64,000 nt of DNA from Symsagittifera roscoffensis (taxonomy: Eukaryota; Xenacoelomorpha; Acoela; Convolutidae): contig NC_087063.1 of the NCBI RefSeq assembly GCF_963678635.1, positions 76,035,617 to 76,099,616 on the forward strand, given 5' to 3'. Position numbers and translations under genes: made by a program. The first letter of the stretch is position 1. Each line of letters begins with the position of its first letter. Positions 25,691 to 40,200 of the stretch are shown in pieces. The notes under the pieces are model-generated. The model ran no database searches, was not told the DNA's origin, and saw only the letters and a list, made by a program, of their open reading frames with translations.

Positions 25691-26830
25691 AGCCTCATGT
25701 GTGACTACAGTAGACGAATGTTACACTCTGGACGACGCCAATGTGTAAAAATTAATGGCTCTGTTTCTGATCCCGTCTCAATGAGAAGCGGTGTACATCA
25801 AGGATCTCTCCTTGGTCCATTACTATTTCTTCTATATGTCAACGACCTGCCTGATCTATTCAGTGGGCACCCGTTCATGTTTGCAGACGATTTGAAAGTT
25901 TTGACAATTAACAACAATGAGTTACCTAGAATTGCAGAATTGCTTACCGAATGGTGTGCTGATAACTTGATGAGTTGTAACAAAGACAAATGTAAGATAC
26001 TTTCCATCATAGGAGCTGCTCCTGTGGCTTCACTATAGTCAACCGAAATCTCAACAGTCGACAGCCAGAAGGATCTGGGGTTTCTAGTGCATGGAAGTCT
26101 CAAATGGAGCCAACATATTGAGGCCGGGTGTGGCGAAGCATTTGGTGCTCTCTTCGCCGTTAAGCGCAATACGTCCCCACGACTGTCAATCACAGCGAAG
26201 TTAAATATTTACTGTGGATACATCATGCCTATTATGACGTACGGCAACCAAGTTTGTTGTGCGAACAAGTGTGATAGCAGGGTCGTGGAACATGTGCAGC
26301 AGACCGCAACCCGGTAGATTGTGGGTTCAGAGCTCAATTACAAAGAACGCCTTCTAAAATTTAAGTTACTTCCAGCTTCTCTGTATCTTGAAATGCATGA
26401 TTTGTTGTTCTTATCTTCTATTATCTCTGGTGGTTATGAAGTTGACGGGCATGAATATGTTTCGTTCGCAAATGATGTATCTACGCGTAGATCAACAAGA
26501 GTCTGTTCGACGTTGAGACACCCCGGCTAAGCAGATCTCATCTGAACTTCTGTTATCGGGCACCCAAGTTAGCTAACATGATTGGCTCTTTAGTAGATTT
26601 TTTCGAAACTACCGGTTTGAAGCAGAGGTTAACAAACTTTTACTGGAATTACTTCATATCATCCTACGAACATGGGAACAGCTGTACGTGGACGATACTC
26701 TGTTGGTGTACATCATGCATCAACTCTAACAACTACAGACTCGGACTTGTTAACTGATGGGCCGTCGGCCCTTAGAGTTGTTTACTCTTAAATTCATTTT
26801 ATTATGATTATTATTATAAGTTGATGATTT
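25690..26830 (+). pseudogene. 5'-truncated LINE (CR1/jockey-like RT end)
   Basis: One frame from 25,697 to 26,530 holds RT motifs GVHQGSLLGPLLFLLYVNDLP and MFADDLKV (catalytic FADD intact), then the typical C-terminal thumb. It is interrupted by TAG at 26,036-26,038 and 26,315-26,317, with a frame change near 26,522. After the change, the end FYWNYF...CTW...C.C matches the usual LINE C-terminus. The 3' end at about 26,790-26,830 is a TTA/ATT-rich tail, as in CR1-like LINEs. Everything upstream of RT domain 3-4 is missing, so it is a dead 5'-truncated copy. Confidence 0.85.
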
Positions 26831-28200
26831 ACAATGATGACACTTGAAAAATATCAGAGCTGGGCCATTGAAATGAACTCAAATGTATTGGCACAAATTT
26901 CAAGGCACAAAATTCGTATACCCTTAACTGTTCAATTCTTTCTTTGTAGGGGGGGGGGGGGGAGATTCGTTACAAGCTACCATAGTTGGGATAGTTAACA
27001 AGATCCAAAAATTATTTATGAAAACTACTGTCTCGACTCAAATATAAGAATAAAAAAAATTATACTTTGTCGAAAGATAACAGACAATACATGGAAAACT
27101 CGTTTTTAATAGATCACCTTCAGTTTTGTGTTTATTTTCTCAAATAACGTCCTTAAATATCCTTTCGGACAAAGTGAGTGAGTTGAAATTAACATTCAAA
27201 TTTATTACAATGAAAAACAGAAAAGTATTTGTAACGACTGGAACTTCTTTACTGTGATACAACTTCAAAACTCCATACTAGAACGATTTTTTTATGGTTC
27301 CTAAAATTGAGTGACAAATTTTGCCCAGGATGAAGCTCTTTTCCATCCTAAGGGATGATTGTAACATAAGAAACGAAACACTTTTTTCATTAATAATCAT
27401 AGATTAAAAATGAAGTGTAATTATATTGCTTAAACAAAATTTCAAGAAATAATCTTATAAAATTTTTCACTAGGCTGCAACTGTTTTATCTTATGGTAAA
27501 GCTTATGAAAAAAAATTTAAATCTGAATTTATTTTGCAGCACTTTGGTGTTTATTGGTAACGGTTTTTTGATAGATTGTTATGTTTTAATACTACATGCC
27601 GTTTTTAGTATGCTTTTAAATTCCTGTTGATGATCAAATTGAGATTGATCAAAAGGTGTAAGTAAATCAAACGTTTGAAGAAACTCAAGAATTTTTGATG
27701 GAAATAGAACGTTATTCGATTTTCGCAGGGAGAATTATAGCTTATATGTATTTCGCATGATACTGCGCTTCGTATGATTCTACCAGGTATCGGGCACCGA
27801 AAGGCGAAAAGATGAAATTACAAGAGGTGCAGCGCCTCACGATCATAAAAAATTTCACTTGACTTGACTATCTTACACTTGCAGTGGTGCATATAAATTT
27901 GGCGGTAATTTATTTGTAAGAAAAAATAAGTGACGTGTCGTTCGTTGGTAGCATCATAATGCTGATTGAAAATGACGAACTTTAATGAAAGCTCATGATA
28001 ATTCTTTTTAGACTCTGCGATGCCATGAGAACAGTTAACATGCTTTAACATAGACCAGCAGCATTAAGTCAGCTACAGAATACAAGAAGTAAGAGTGTTG
28101 TACAATACTTGTGTTCGTCGATCAAACAAAGCATTCGACTGGTTTTGCGTGACGAAATTGATCTGAAGATCTGGTCACGGACCGAAGTGAAAAATTTATC
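26830..28200 (+). other. AT-rich 5' flank and presumed 5' UTR of the SPCA gene
   Basis: No gene is seen. A run of 14 G at 26,949-26,962 is the only striking feature. The last roughly 150 bases before the ATG lack long ORFs and are a plausible 5' UTR. A promoter could not be placed. Confidence 0.4.
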
Positions 28201-28285
28201 ATGACTGTAGACGGAATGGATGCGCTCTCTACCCAATCTGCTGCCAAATTATCCGTCCAAGATGTCATCGACGCAGTTCACACAG
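28201..28285 (+). CDS. ATP2C1: SPCA exon 1 (start codon, cytosolic N-terminus)
   Basis: It opens at [12 protein letters not shown] and runs to DAVHT, phase 1 donor GTATTG. The start is supported by joining to the conserved [11 protein letters not shown] of exon 2. The short N-terminus agrees with other SPCAs. Confidence 0.88.
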
Positions 28286-31200
28286 GTATTGATTTCCATT
28301 AAATGATCTTACTCGAAATTAATATATCTGTAAAATTGGTCAAGTTTCTTTGAATAGGCTTAAATTAACTAATTGTTAAGTTGGGCTCTCCCATTTGCAA
28401 AAAGATTACACGAAAACAGGCCTGAAAGTTTTGATTTAGTCCAATTTAGAACGTGTGAAACGAGCGAGTAGCTATTAAAATCTGAAAAGAAATTATTTAG
28501 GTTGTTGTTAGAAACTAATTTTTTACAAAGGGAAAACTGTTTTTCGAAGCTCGATTTAGTGCATGACAGGCACCAAAAGCTCAAGACTGAAAAATGTTAA
28601 AAATTTTGAGAAAAAATTTTGAAAAAAAATTGTTTTCGATTTGTGATTCAGTTTCCAAAAAAACAGTAGTCAATTAAAGTAGGACCATTTTTTATGCCTT
28701 AAACTCTCTTGTTTTTCTTCCCACGCCAAGCAAAAACAACGACACGTTTATGAAAAAAGGAAAAAAAAAATTTATGATTTTTTTTTGAAACTTTCTCGAC
28801 TAATTGTACAGTAACTGGCTCCGCTTGAACTAGTATAGTTTTTGTTCATAGTTGCTATAAAAACTGGCCTGCTCGATTTGTAGGCTATTCCAAACGTATT
28901 TGGTCCTGAAATCCTGTAAAAGTACTCATTACACGATGAAACTGAAGCTTATGTGAGGTAGAAGGGAACAGGAAATAAGTTGGGGGGCTAAAATGGGAAA
29001 CAGCATTAAGTTTGAAGTATTGCTATTCACCCATATAATAAAAAAGACGACGGTTATGTGCCATCTGTTTCTAGGTTGTCCATTTACAGGTGACTCATGA
29101 AATGTATCCAGTATTCATATAATCTAGGGGACCGCAAATATCTTTTTAGTTGTAATAGTGGAAATTTTGGAAGAATTTTTTTTCTATCGGAAACTAGAAT
29201 TGCCCTCTCGGCCAATAAGTTTCCAGTGTTTGTTGGTTAAGGCTAGTAGAAAAAGCGCTAAAGCATACCATTGTCCCAGTTTGCTGTTTAGGAAATGTGA
29301 GTTGTCTTGGTAAGTTATCATTAATCTTACAACTGCAGAATTGGGATGAAACCATTTTGGACAAAATTAGAAATGATTTCATCAATTCATAAGTGAGCTT
29401 TGTCTTTCTGAGTTTTAATCAGCAAAAAAATTTTTCAAAGCGATGTCTATATAGGGTTCTATTGCCCCCGCAGTTAATATTTGCGGTCCCCTTCAGACCA
29501 CTGTCTATATATTGATTTTCTCAATGCTCAATCATACTTTTAATGAACTGCACACTTTTTAGTTACATTTTAAGCATCCAAATTAAAGGGGATGTTTTAT
29601 AATGGCGGTAGTTTTCCATGTGCTTTCTTTTTTGTTCACAGACCCGCACAATGGACTGACGGAAAATGAGGTAGAGAGAAGGAGAAAAGCACACGGCTAT
29701 AATGAGTTCGAATCTGGGGACGACGAGTCTCTATTTATGAAGTATATCTCACAAGTAAGCGCGTAGGTTACAGAGAGTTGCAAAAAGTTCAGACAGACAG
29801 AATTAATTAAAAAAGAGCTATCTTTCCATTTTGACTCTGCTTTTCATGCAATTTCAATCCTGCAAACAAATTGCACATGAATTCTGTCAAGAAAATTAGC
29901 TTTTGCATGTAAAACTTTTCTGAAATAGGTCAGTTGCTCTGTTTAATTAATTTTGTCTGGTCGAACTTATGTTACTTATTAAAGAAGTGTTGCTACCACG
30001 TCTAGAAGTGACAGGAAAGAACTAAGGTGTGGTGTTGGTTGTTTTTTTTTCCGCCCGTTTTAAGTACTTCGGCTATAGCTATTTTTTGTCAAGCTGCGCT
30101 TTGTGAGCTGATTTATTGACATCCAATTGAACTGCTTGCAGTATATGGATTAATTTTGTGCGACTGAGTTTTATCAAAGCGACTTATAGTTTTTTCCGTT
30201 GGTCAAGCAATTAGTGACTGAAATGGCAAGTTCTGGGCTGAATCCTGACGTGTTTTAAGTCAATTTTCTTCCTGGATTTTCTCCATCAATTACCCTTTGT
30301 TTTTCTTAAATGTCTGCTTTTTCGCGTGCGTACATGAAGCGCAGTTTCTCTGAAAGAAGCTCACTGTCATATTTTTTGATGCAAGTTTCGGCGCGAAGTT
30401 TGATGTTACAAATTGAAAATGAATATGCTAATAATTATGAAGATAACGTAAGAATTGAATGGCCATTTTGGGTCAAATAGGCATTATAGGGTTTCCTAAT
30501 TTCTGTAGATTGTGGTTTCGAACAATTGTCCGAATAGTTAGGCTACTAGTTTGGCTCTTGAATTTCATTGAAAAACCCATTCTAGAAGTTTTCATTATAA
30601 TTATGTTACTGTTTGGGGATCGTATAAACAATTCCCTCGCCCTCTTTTGCGAAATGTTTGGGGGATTCGTTACGAGGTACAAAAAATGCAAGGTACGCAT
30701 ATGCGGTTGGATAGGGGTGGGAATTCATTACTGGGCGCCATAGGGGGAAGGGGGGTATAGTTAACAGGATACCTGCGTGGCTTTAAAATGACTTCAATAT
30801 GGTAATTATTTGAACAGTTCTGTTCTGATGGAATTATCAATTGACCGTAGGTCTGAGAACCGATTTGACATGAGTGCAATTCCAAAATATGCCGATTTCC
30901 CATAATTAACATTGAAAAAGTTTGTTTTTCTCCCAAATCAATTATTATACATTAGTAAAAAAAATTATTATTTGAATACATTGTCATTATTTTTGGTACC
31001 CAGTTTTCATAAAATAGAAACCTATGAAATAGGTTATTACCGTGTGTATTTTCGCTCAAATGCGTCGATTGAAGTATCGCATAATTTTCAATTGTATTCA
31101 AATGTTTTCTGCGTTTTAGTTCAAAGACCCGATGATCGGTCTGCTTTTGGCTTCGGCTTTAGTCAGCATTCTCATGCGACAATTCGACGACGCATTCAGT

Positions 31201-34200
31201 ATCACAGCTGTAAGTATAAAAATATCCTTTAAAAACAAACGTACATCAAACTGCTTGCCTGTAAGAAGCTCGGAGACCTAGGCTACATTTGATTTAAAAA
31301 AGCCGGATAGCAAACTAGTCTGCTATAGCATTATGTTTTAGACTCTTAGAAGATAATATTTTCTTTCTTAAAAACCCGGTATCGAATGACTCAAGAATAT
31401 AGTAGAAATAGTTGGTTCTCACTTATGAAAGAAAGTGATCTAAATTAGGTGCATTTTATTAGAATGTGATCATGCAAATGGTTTAGGCAATAATCATTGT
31501 GGTCACAGTAGCTTTCATCCAGGAGTACAGGTCTGAAAAGAGCCTGGAGGAGCTAAAGAAGCTAATGCCACCATCTTGCAAAGTGTAAGTTAATTTTGTT
31601 TTGTTGCACTCTAAAAATCAAATATAATGCAACTCGCTGGCTAATAATGTTCCGGATAATTGTTCAAGGCTAGTGAAATTTCTTCAATTAAGCAGAGTGA
31701 ATTTTTCTCCTTTTTCAGTAAAAAGAGATATTTATTCTCGCCCACGAAGAATCATGTAAATTCAAGTAGGGTAGCGAATATTCGAGCAGGTGGGTCTGTA
31801 AATATCCAGGTTTCCGTTTGTTGCGGCACACAACAAAAGTTTCATTTCATAAAGCTTATTTTGCCTTTTCTTTCCTTGTATCCCTTTTAAGAGTCTTGAA
31901 CGTAGTTCACGCTTATATTTGATTTTTGGCGGTTTGAATTTTTAAAGTGCACTTTATATTCTTTGTCAATAGGAAGTCGAACTCCACTATCGAACAGCAA
32001 AATTGTAAAGGCTACGAAAAACGTGATCGACTGCTAGTTTCGAAAGTGGATTTTAATGTTCAGATTTCCCAGTGGAATCAGAAAAATTACCTATTGATCC
32101 AGTTTTCTCAAATTGGTTTAGGTTTATCAAAAGTATGTCAATCATTAAATGTTTGTTAAATTCAAAGAGCTTTAAGGCCATTTTTCTATTTTAAGGCTAT
32201 TTATATATTTTAAGGCCATTTAAATTTAAGTTTTTTTTTCAAAAAACTAGTCAGTCGAAAGCAATTTAAAAATATTAAGTCAGTGTATTTGTTCTGTTGC
32301 CTTGTGTTCATTGACACTGTTCCAACTGTCTGTTGCTATTTCCAATCATTTCAAAATTTTCATTAATTTTGCTGTTCTTCAAAAGAAATTTATTTTCGCG
32401 TTAAATTTGCTTTTTCGTATCTAACGAGCTTCGGCTTTCATGCGAGTGTAAGAGAATAGATATTTGATTGCTTTAAATCTATATACAATCCGATTTTTCA
32501 ATTAATCTGCAATAGTTTTTCGAGTGTCGTATGTTTTGCAAAATATGCTTATAGTTTTGTATCGGAACTCGTGCGAAGTTTTGTATCGGAACTGGTGCGA
32601 AGCTTGATAAATTGTTGGTATTGAACATTCAAGTTCTGATAACATAAGTTAACATTTTATTTTGGACGTCTGTCCTGCATTAATGAAAAAGCAGTTTTTG
32701 AACACAGACGCGAGGTGGAGCTTTGAATCATTTCAATACAAAAAAATATATGCCTTCGTTGCAAAAAAATGACAACGTAGAATACTCTATTAAATGTTCT
32801 TGCGGACCCTATCTCGTTCTTAAAGGTCATTTTGGTCTGTTGTTTCAGAGTGCGCAATGGGGGCCAGACGGAGACGCTGTTGGCGAGGGAATTGGTGCCG
32901 GGAGATATTGTACATCTGGCAACTGGCGATAGGGTCCCTGCAGATCTGCGAGTGATGCAGTCGGCAGAGCTGTCATGCGATGAGTCCTCCTTCACAGGTG
33001 AACATACCTGCATGTTGCGATCTAGGGACAACTGGTGGATTCCTCATATGATTCACAATGGTTTGGGGCGTGTGTTTTTTCAAGCCATCAAAGAGGTCTA
33101 AGGGGGGATAGTGTGGTGTTATATCAAAGCATTATTGAACGTGCCTCGGATTCCACATAAAGGTAAACGAAATTCTGTAGTTTCGAGAGATGGTTTTTGC
33201 TATTCAGGCTAAATTTAAGTGAAAAACGGATGAAAGTGAATGTATCGAACAGCAAAAGGTGTAAAGGTCACAAAAAACGTGGTCGACATCAAGTTTCGAA
33301 ACTGGATTTTAATTATCAGATTTCTGAGTGAAGTGAAAAATGTACCTGATCCAGTTTTCTCAAATTGGAATACTTTTATCAAAAAAAGTAGGTGTATATC
33401 TAGGAGTCTTCTTTTTTCCACTCTAACTCGGAAAAAAAGTGTTCATTAAAAATGTTCCTTTTTTGGTGGCACTTTTGCTATAATCACAAACGGTAGCCTT
33501 GGAACTTTCATAGCATCTGTTCTCTGCTTTATTTGTAACTAGTATTTATGATTAACTAAGCGTCCGTGGCTGAGTGGTTAGGGCGTGAGACTCCTAATCT
33601 GTAGGTTCAGATGAAATCCGAGACGTAGCCGAATTTACAATTCGAGGTTTATTTCTACATTTTCTATTGCACTTTACAAAGCTGTTTTTGTCGTGTTCTC
33701 CATAGTGTTCGCGAAGCCCAGTTTTGCCTCTGTGTCTTAAAAATGCTTGAATTTGAAGAGCTTGATTCTTTGAAGAGCTTGATTCAATTTATTCTTTGAA
33801 ATGCAAATGTTGATATTTTTCAAAATGTTGAGTTTACTTGCGTTCATTGACTCTTTTCCACTATCCGTTGGCGATTTTTCAGTTCGTCTGGATTTTTAGG
33901 TATAAACCTTCACGTTCGAAATAAGTTTTTCGCGGTTTGACTCTAAATTTCTTGTAGAGTCCAATTGAAATTCATTTGCACAAAGGAATGCACAATACGC
34001 TCTGAAGTTACAAAAAGAGGATTGGCGGGAAAAATGTCATTGGTTGCGTTTACCAGATGGAATTTATTTTTTAAGATTTGCAGCGAATGAAAAAAAATTA
34101 TCTTTTGATCCGGTTTTATCAAACTGCGCCAGTTTTGTCACATTTGCGTTAGCGAACGTTTTTAATTCAGAATGAACTTGTTTCATGTTAAAGAAATCTT

Positions 34201-37200
34201 TTTTTTAACTATTTAAACAAAATCACCGAATCATGTCGCCAACAGATATTTCTGGTCAAAAGATAAATTCGAAACACGTCTGCATTTCAAGTTTCAATTC
34301 TTTTTGCACAAGATGAGCGTAGTGCGATAGTACAAGGCTACTTTTTCCAAAATGATATGTAAATTTAAATTCTAATATTGATGGCAATTTTACAGCAGGA
34401 GTTTGAATTGGCTATTTAATGTTTTTTTTGACAATAGAAAACGATTAAGTTAACATAGTGAATGCCTTTTTAATATATCAAATGAACCGACTGAAACTGT
34501 TTTCTTATACAACAGTATTATACTAAAAACTCACAAACTTCCAACTCAGTATATTTTGCGAAATTTTTGTGTTGAATAATTTATTACGTTTGCGATCAGC
34601 AAGGGTATTGCAGTCGTGGTACTTGACGTTTTCCCCTGTAAATAACTTTGTTCACAGAATGGTCAGAAATAGAAATGGTAAAGTTCATAATCAATTCATG
34701 TTTCTTTGCGTCTCTGGGACACATGGTCTTGAGGTAACAAATACATCTGAAACGGCAAAGCTCATGGTTTCGAATCTGAAAATTATTCTGTTTCAAAAAA
34801 ATGTCGGCTTATCGTTTGTCTGCTTATGATTTCTCGGCTTAGTTGCAATATATTAGATTGTTTTATTCCTGCTGTGCGCAATTAACGTTGTAGTTGGTTT
34901 TTAGTGTTTTGATTTACTTAAGCTGTCTGTACTTCTACAAAACTTTCGAGGGAAACACAATTTTTTCTCTAGGATGTGCTGGAGGTTGTTTGCATGCAAG
35001 ATTTTTGAGCGGTTCGATATATTAGTTATGAGAGAGAAGTGAATGAGTTTGTGTAGCTCGGATCCTTTTTATGTTTTAGGTTTATTGTCTTTTATATCAA
35101 TTGCCATAAATTTTTTCTTAGTTTTTAAGCCTACATTTTCGGTCAGGTCTTTCAACTTTTGTTTGAGGCACATTATCTTTTGAGTTTTGGCATTTTATTT
35201 TGTATCGCAAGTTGTGCGAAGCCTCTTTGTACACAATTTGGCTTTATACCTTCCAATCACTTACATGCAAACGTAGGGATAGTTTTTTTACATCCGAAAT
35301 TGTTACATGCAAAATGTGTTTTTGTGGTTTTCGAAGCTTCCTTTTGCCACATTCTCGCACTTTTGAAGATTTTTATAAGCGTCAGTGGCTCAATTGTGTA
35401 TAGTTGTCAGCCGGAAAACTTGAATGTCTGAGGACTGAGGTTCATTTCAGTTATTTTCTGAGTTATTTTATTTATCAAAACAATGATTTTTTGACACTTA
35501 TGATGCTACTTCTATAGCGAAATCTATGTTCGTGCTGTTTTTTTAATCAAAACAATGATTTTTTGACACTTATGATGCTACTTCTATAGCGAAATCTATG
35601 TTCGTGCTGTTTCTGAACAATTTCTGATTTTTTCGCTAAAATGTTTTTGGCTTGAAAGGTTTTGGCTCATCTTTTATCGTCTTATTCGCCATATATTGCA
35701 TCGTTTGAATGGTGATAACAAAATTTCTGTCCTGTGTGTGCTCGAGGGTCTAGGTATGAACTTCGCGTTTGAAATTTTTTTGTAGTTCAAAGTTGTTATG
35801 TTAGATTTTGTGCATATCAACGGGAGGTTATCCAAGATGAGCCGACTGAGATATCAATTCGAAAATTTTGCTTGTATGCTAATTTTTTATTGTTCCGACC
35901 ATTTGTATTCGGGTGTTTAAGTTTTTTCCTTTTTCCACGCAAATTGAGCTAATACAAATAATCACCGGAGAGAGTTGAGTGATATATTCTGTTAAAGTCC
36001 TTGCAGTCGTGATTCGAACGACATTAAAAAATTAAAAAAAAAATTTCCAAGTGTCGAGAAAACCGGTTTGAGTTTTTTGATTTTTCGTCTTTTTCGAACG
36101 AATAAAGCGAGAGATTAGGCTTACAATTGCCTATTTTAAAGGCTTAAATGCTTACAGTAGCTTAAATTAGGTTTAACTGGATTACGTTTGTTTTTTTAAA
36201 AGGTTTTCAGCGCTTTTTTGGAATAAAAAAATTCACATAACTACAAAAAAAATTTTGATACTTTTTGCTTTGTTTTTCTAGTCATTTTTCTTCAAAAATT
36301 ATTTTTCAATTCGCCAATTTTAATATGAATGTCGAATATGCTTAAGTTCAAGTTTTTCTTTCAGATCTTTTCACGCCGAAAAAACGACACTAATTTGAAA
36401 AACAATTTTATTTGTTGTGTTTTTTAATACTATGGTCGGAACTATCTGTTCTGATTGCACAATAACCAGCTTTCCTTGCTCAGAATTTTCGTTTGATGTT
36501 GTTTAAGAGTCAATGAATTGTTTTAGACCCTTATGTAGGTCTCTTGTGATAGTTTTTTTGTTTAGCTCTAATATGATATTTTTCTGTTTGACTTATGTCC
36601 TGTTAAGTTCAGTTCATTTTCTTTGATAAAATCAAGGCAAACTCCACTAAAACAGCCAAAAAGTAAAAATTGAGAAAAAGTGATCAACTTCTAGCTTCGA
36701 AAGTGGATTTTTATAAGATTTTCCAGTGGAATAAAAACTTTTCCTATTGTTCTCATTTTGGTTTAGGTTTATCAGAAAAGTAGTTCTCAAGATTTTGCTT
36801 TTGACGATCATCTGAGACAGATTCGAAGTAAAACAAGGATAGACGGTTGCTGTGTAAGTAGCACAGAGTTTTCCGACGATATTTAAAAAAAATACCTAAA
36901 AATTAGTTATCGTGTTTTTTTTTGTTTTCAAATTAGTTATGTTTTTGCGCGTGGTGTGATGGAAGGATCTGAAGAAAACCTGGAAATTAGGTATATTTGA
37001 CAGTCTCAGTAAAAAACGCAAATCGGGAAAAGGTTTTTGTCGAAAAATGACTAGAAAAAAAATTGTTCAAAATTTTCATTGTATTTTTTTGCGCAGAAGT
37101 TGTTTTGAATTTTGATTTTTTATCCGAAAAATGGAGCTAAAAAACTTCAAAAAATAGTGTTACTAACATTTCATGGCTTATCTTTCATTAATAAGCCTAC

Positions 37201-40200
37201 TCGGTGGCTTTAATTGTTCGAAATTAGACTAAGACCCAATTTCTAATTGGACTCGATTTAGACTAAAACTAAAAAAAAGATCTAACAGATTTTTCTCGAA
37301 ACGAAAATTTTTCTCTGCATTCGAATCAGGATTGAAAGAGCTTCAATATGATATGTCACTCAGCCCTTTCTGATGATTATATGTGATAAAATTTAGGTTT
37401 CAATTTTAAAATAGGCCTGCTTGCCTATCACGACTGAAAGGGCCTTAATAACAAATATCACTCGACCCTTTCCGATGATTATTTGTGTTACCTGATTTTT
37501 CGTGGAAAAAAACTAAACCCCCCGAATACAATGTTCCGCCGCATTCTTCAAATTGTCAGAACGATAACAGAGCAACATTTTTTTGCTGGTGGCTGAATTT
37601 GTTAAGTCACAGAGACATGTTCTCCGATGTTTATGATTGCCCATTAACTGGTTTAGGTGAGAACGAGCCTGTGTATAAGAGTGCGGAGGTTCCTGTGAAT
37701 GCGGTAGACAACACTTACCACGTGGCAGGCAGCGAAGTCTCAGAGGGGGACAAGAAGGCACTCTCAACAGTCGCTTTCATGGGAACCCTAGTCAGGACAG
37801 GAAAGGCAAAGGTCAGTTAACTCACTGAAGTTTGTATCATTAATTTAATTAAAAGTTATCGGTAAAACTGGTGACCTTGGTAAAGCATCTTTCTTGGTAA
37901 AGAAAAATGATTCTTAGACAAATAAGACTTTTCTGACTCGGTTTTATGTGGTCAAATGGGAAAAAATTGGTCTCGTATGCAATACTGGCTTTAATGGAGG
38001 GAGTGTTGTACTCTTTGAAGAAATTAACTCCTTGACTACCCAAAGGTTCCTCTTTGCTTTGGAACTTTTATGGCATCCATTTTGGCTGAGCGACTCTTAA
38101 ATAATTCTAAAGGCGCCTTTCGCGCAAATATTGACTAGCATTGAAGGGGGAGTTCGGGCAGAAAAAAGTTCTACAATGCTCAAAACGGATTTTTTATGCT
38201 CAAAATTGGCTATATAGTAAAATTTGGGTGGCGTTAACTACAGTTTAGATTGAATATGAAATGAGGTTCGTAATGTAGTCAGTGAAATTCTTACGCTTGA
38301 GGTGATTAAGAGTCGATGAACGTAGTTCAGACTCTTATATAAGTCGCGATGATTTTTTTGTTTGTTTTTTTTTCAGGAAAAGTCAGGAAATTTGTTCAGG
38401 CTCAAGCTTACTTTTTCGCGGTTTGGCTTTTAATTTCTTTTTAAGTTCAATTTACTTCCATTGTTAAAAGGAAGGCAAACTCCACTATCGAACAGCAAAA
38501 GTGTAGTTTCGAAAGTGAAATTTAAGTTTCAGATTTCGTAGCGAAATCGAAATTTTACTTGACGAATATATATTTCATTTCGAGTTTAATTTTTGCTTTT
38601 CTATATAGCTGGTGTTTCATAGCTCTCCTTCTCCCCAATGTTCTGTGACGATTTCTTTCGACGCACTTGGTTCAACTATTAGAAAATCTCCAATTGAACA
38701 TTTAGAGATACATATAGTACATCAGCGAAAAGCAAGTTCGTTTCGAATTGACTGGAGATTGAAGATTAGATATGATCTTTTTAGGGTATCGTGATTGGGA
38801 CAGGAGAGAACACGCAATTCGGGGAGATATTCAAGCTCATGCACGATGTGGAGCCCCCTAAGACTCCCCTGCAGAAGACTATGGACACCCTAGGACAGCA
38901 GTTGTCGCTTTACTCCATGCTCATCATTGGTTAGTTCCCATATGAGTAGTATGACCCCCTGTAGTCTATATGATGTTCACTTCAACCTAAAGGCGCGATT
39001 GGAAATGTTCTGATTTTTATCACTCAGTTGATACCAAAGTTTCTATTCAATGAAAAAACACACTTTTGAAAAATTACATGTAGTTTTTGTATTTTTATGA
39101 TAGTTGGATTTAGAGTTTAGAGCTTTGTTGATAAAATAAGGCGTTTCGTATTTAATAGATATACTTAAGAATATGAGTTCTCGGTTCAATAACTCGTTTC
39201 AATCTAGGTGGAATCGAGCTGACTAGTGGTCTTTTGTTATTCAATGTTCTATTAATTGTGCTACAACCGGAATTATGCGCATGCGGACAAAACTTGACCT
39301 TGAAGTTGGGCTCCCCGACTACTTGAATATAATAAGTTTCAGTTGTTTAATAAACTAGCTCTGCAATTTCTAACCAACCTGAAGTTTTTGCCGAAACGCT
39401 ATTGTTAAATGTTATCAAAGAGACTTCTTGCGCGTATTCATAACAACACAGCTACTGATCAATAACAAATTGCCAAAATGCAACACCATATTTCGTTCGT
39501 TTTATACCTGAAATATGTGAGATTTGAGTTTGGTTCGAAGTTTCGGTCTATTACGCCTACCAGGGATTTCCAGCGGAATCCAATACCTTCGTCTATAAAT
39601 TGTCCTTTTATAAAATGTTCTTTCTGAGGTTGAAATTTTGTTACGTAATAAGTTTTGTGAAAACGCTGGGAAGATTATCATGCTCATGCAATTCAATCCC
39701 TTTAGCTGAAGAAATGAATGGTTTGCAGTTTCGGCTGATAACTGCAAAAGGTGCCCGTTGTGGTCTGAAACACTGGATAAATTATTAATTTTGCCTAATT
39801 TGGAGTTGGCTGTACAAGTGTTTCATTACAGGAAATCATGAACAAAATCTTGCAAGACGTATGGTAGGTGTTTCAATTAATATAAAATTGGCAAAGCCTA
39901 ATTCAAAATTGTGCAAATAAACTTACGGGACTACCCCGACCCCGCGATATTACATATTATTTTAGAAAGAATACTGCGCCACAGCGAGAATTTTTAGTCA
40001 AAGTTGACCAGAAAAAGTCTCGAGAAAATGCTTGATAAGCTCCTGAATTTGTTCGAAGCCATGAATACATATGGGCTATGCATGATATTCTAGATACCGA
40101 TGTATGTGTGTTATTTGTTATCTGTACTGTACTAATTATAATATTTTTCTTATCTCTTTAGGCGTGATTGTGCTAATCGGCTGGATCCAGAAACGACCCA

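Noticed and set aside
33560-33620. Functional tRNA-Arg gene
   Set aside because: Recurs four times with the same flanks as part of a dispersed repeat, and the acceptor stem is absent.
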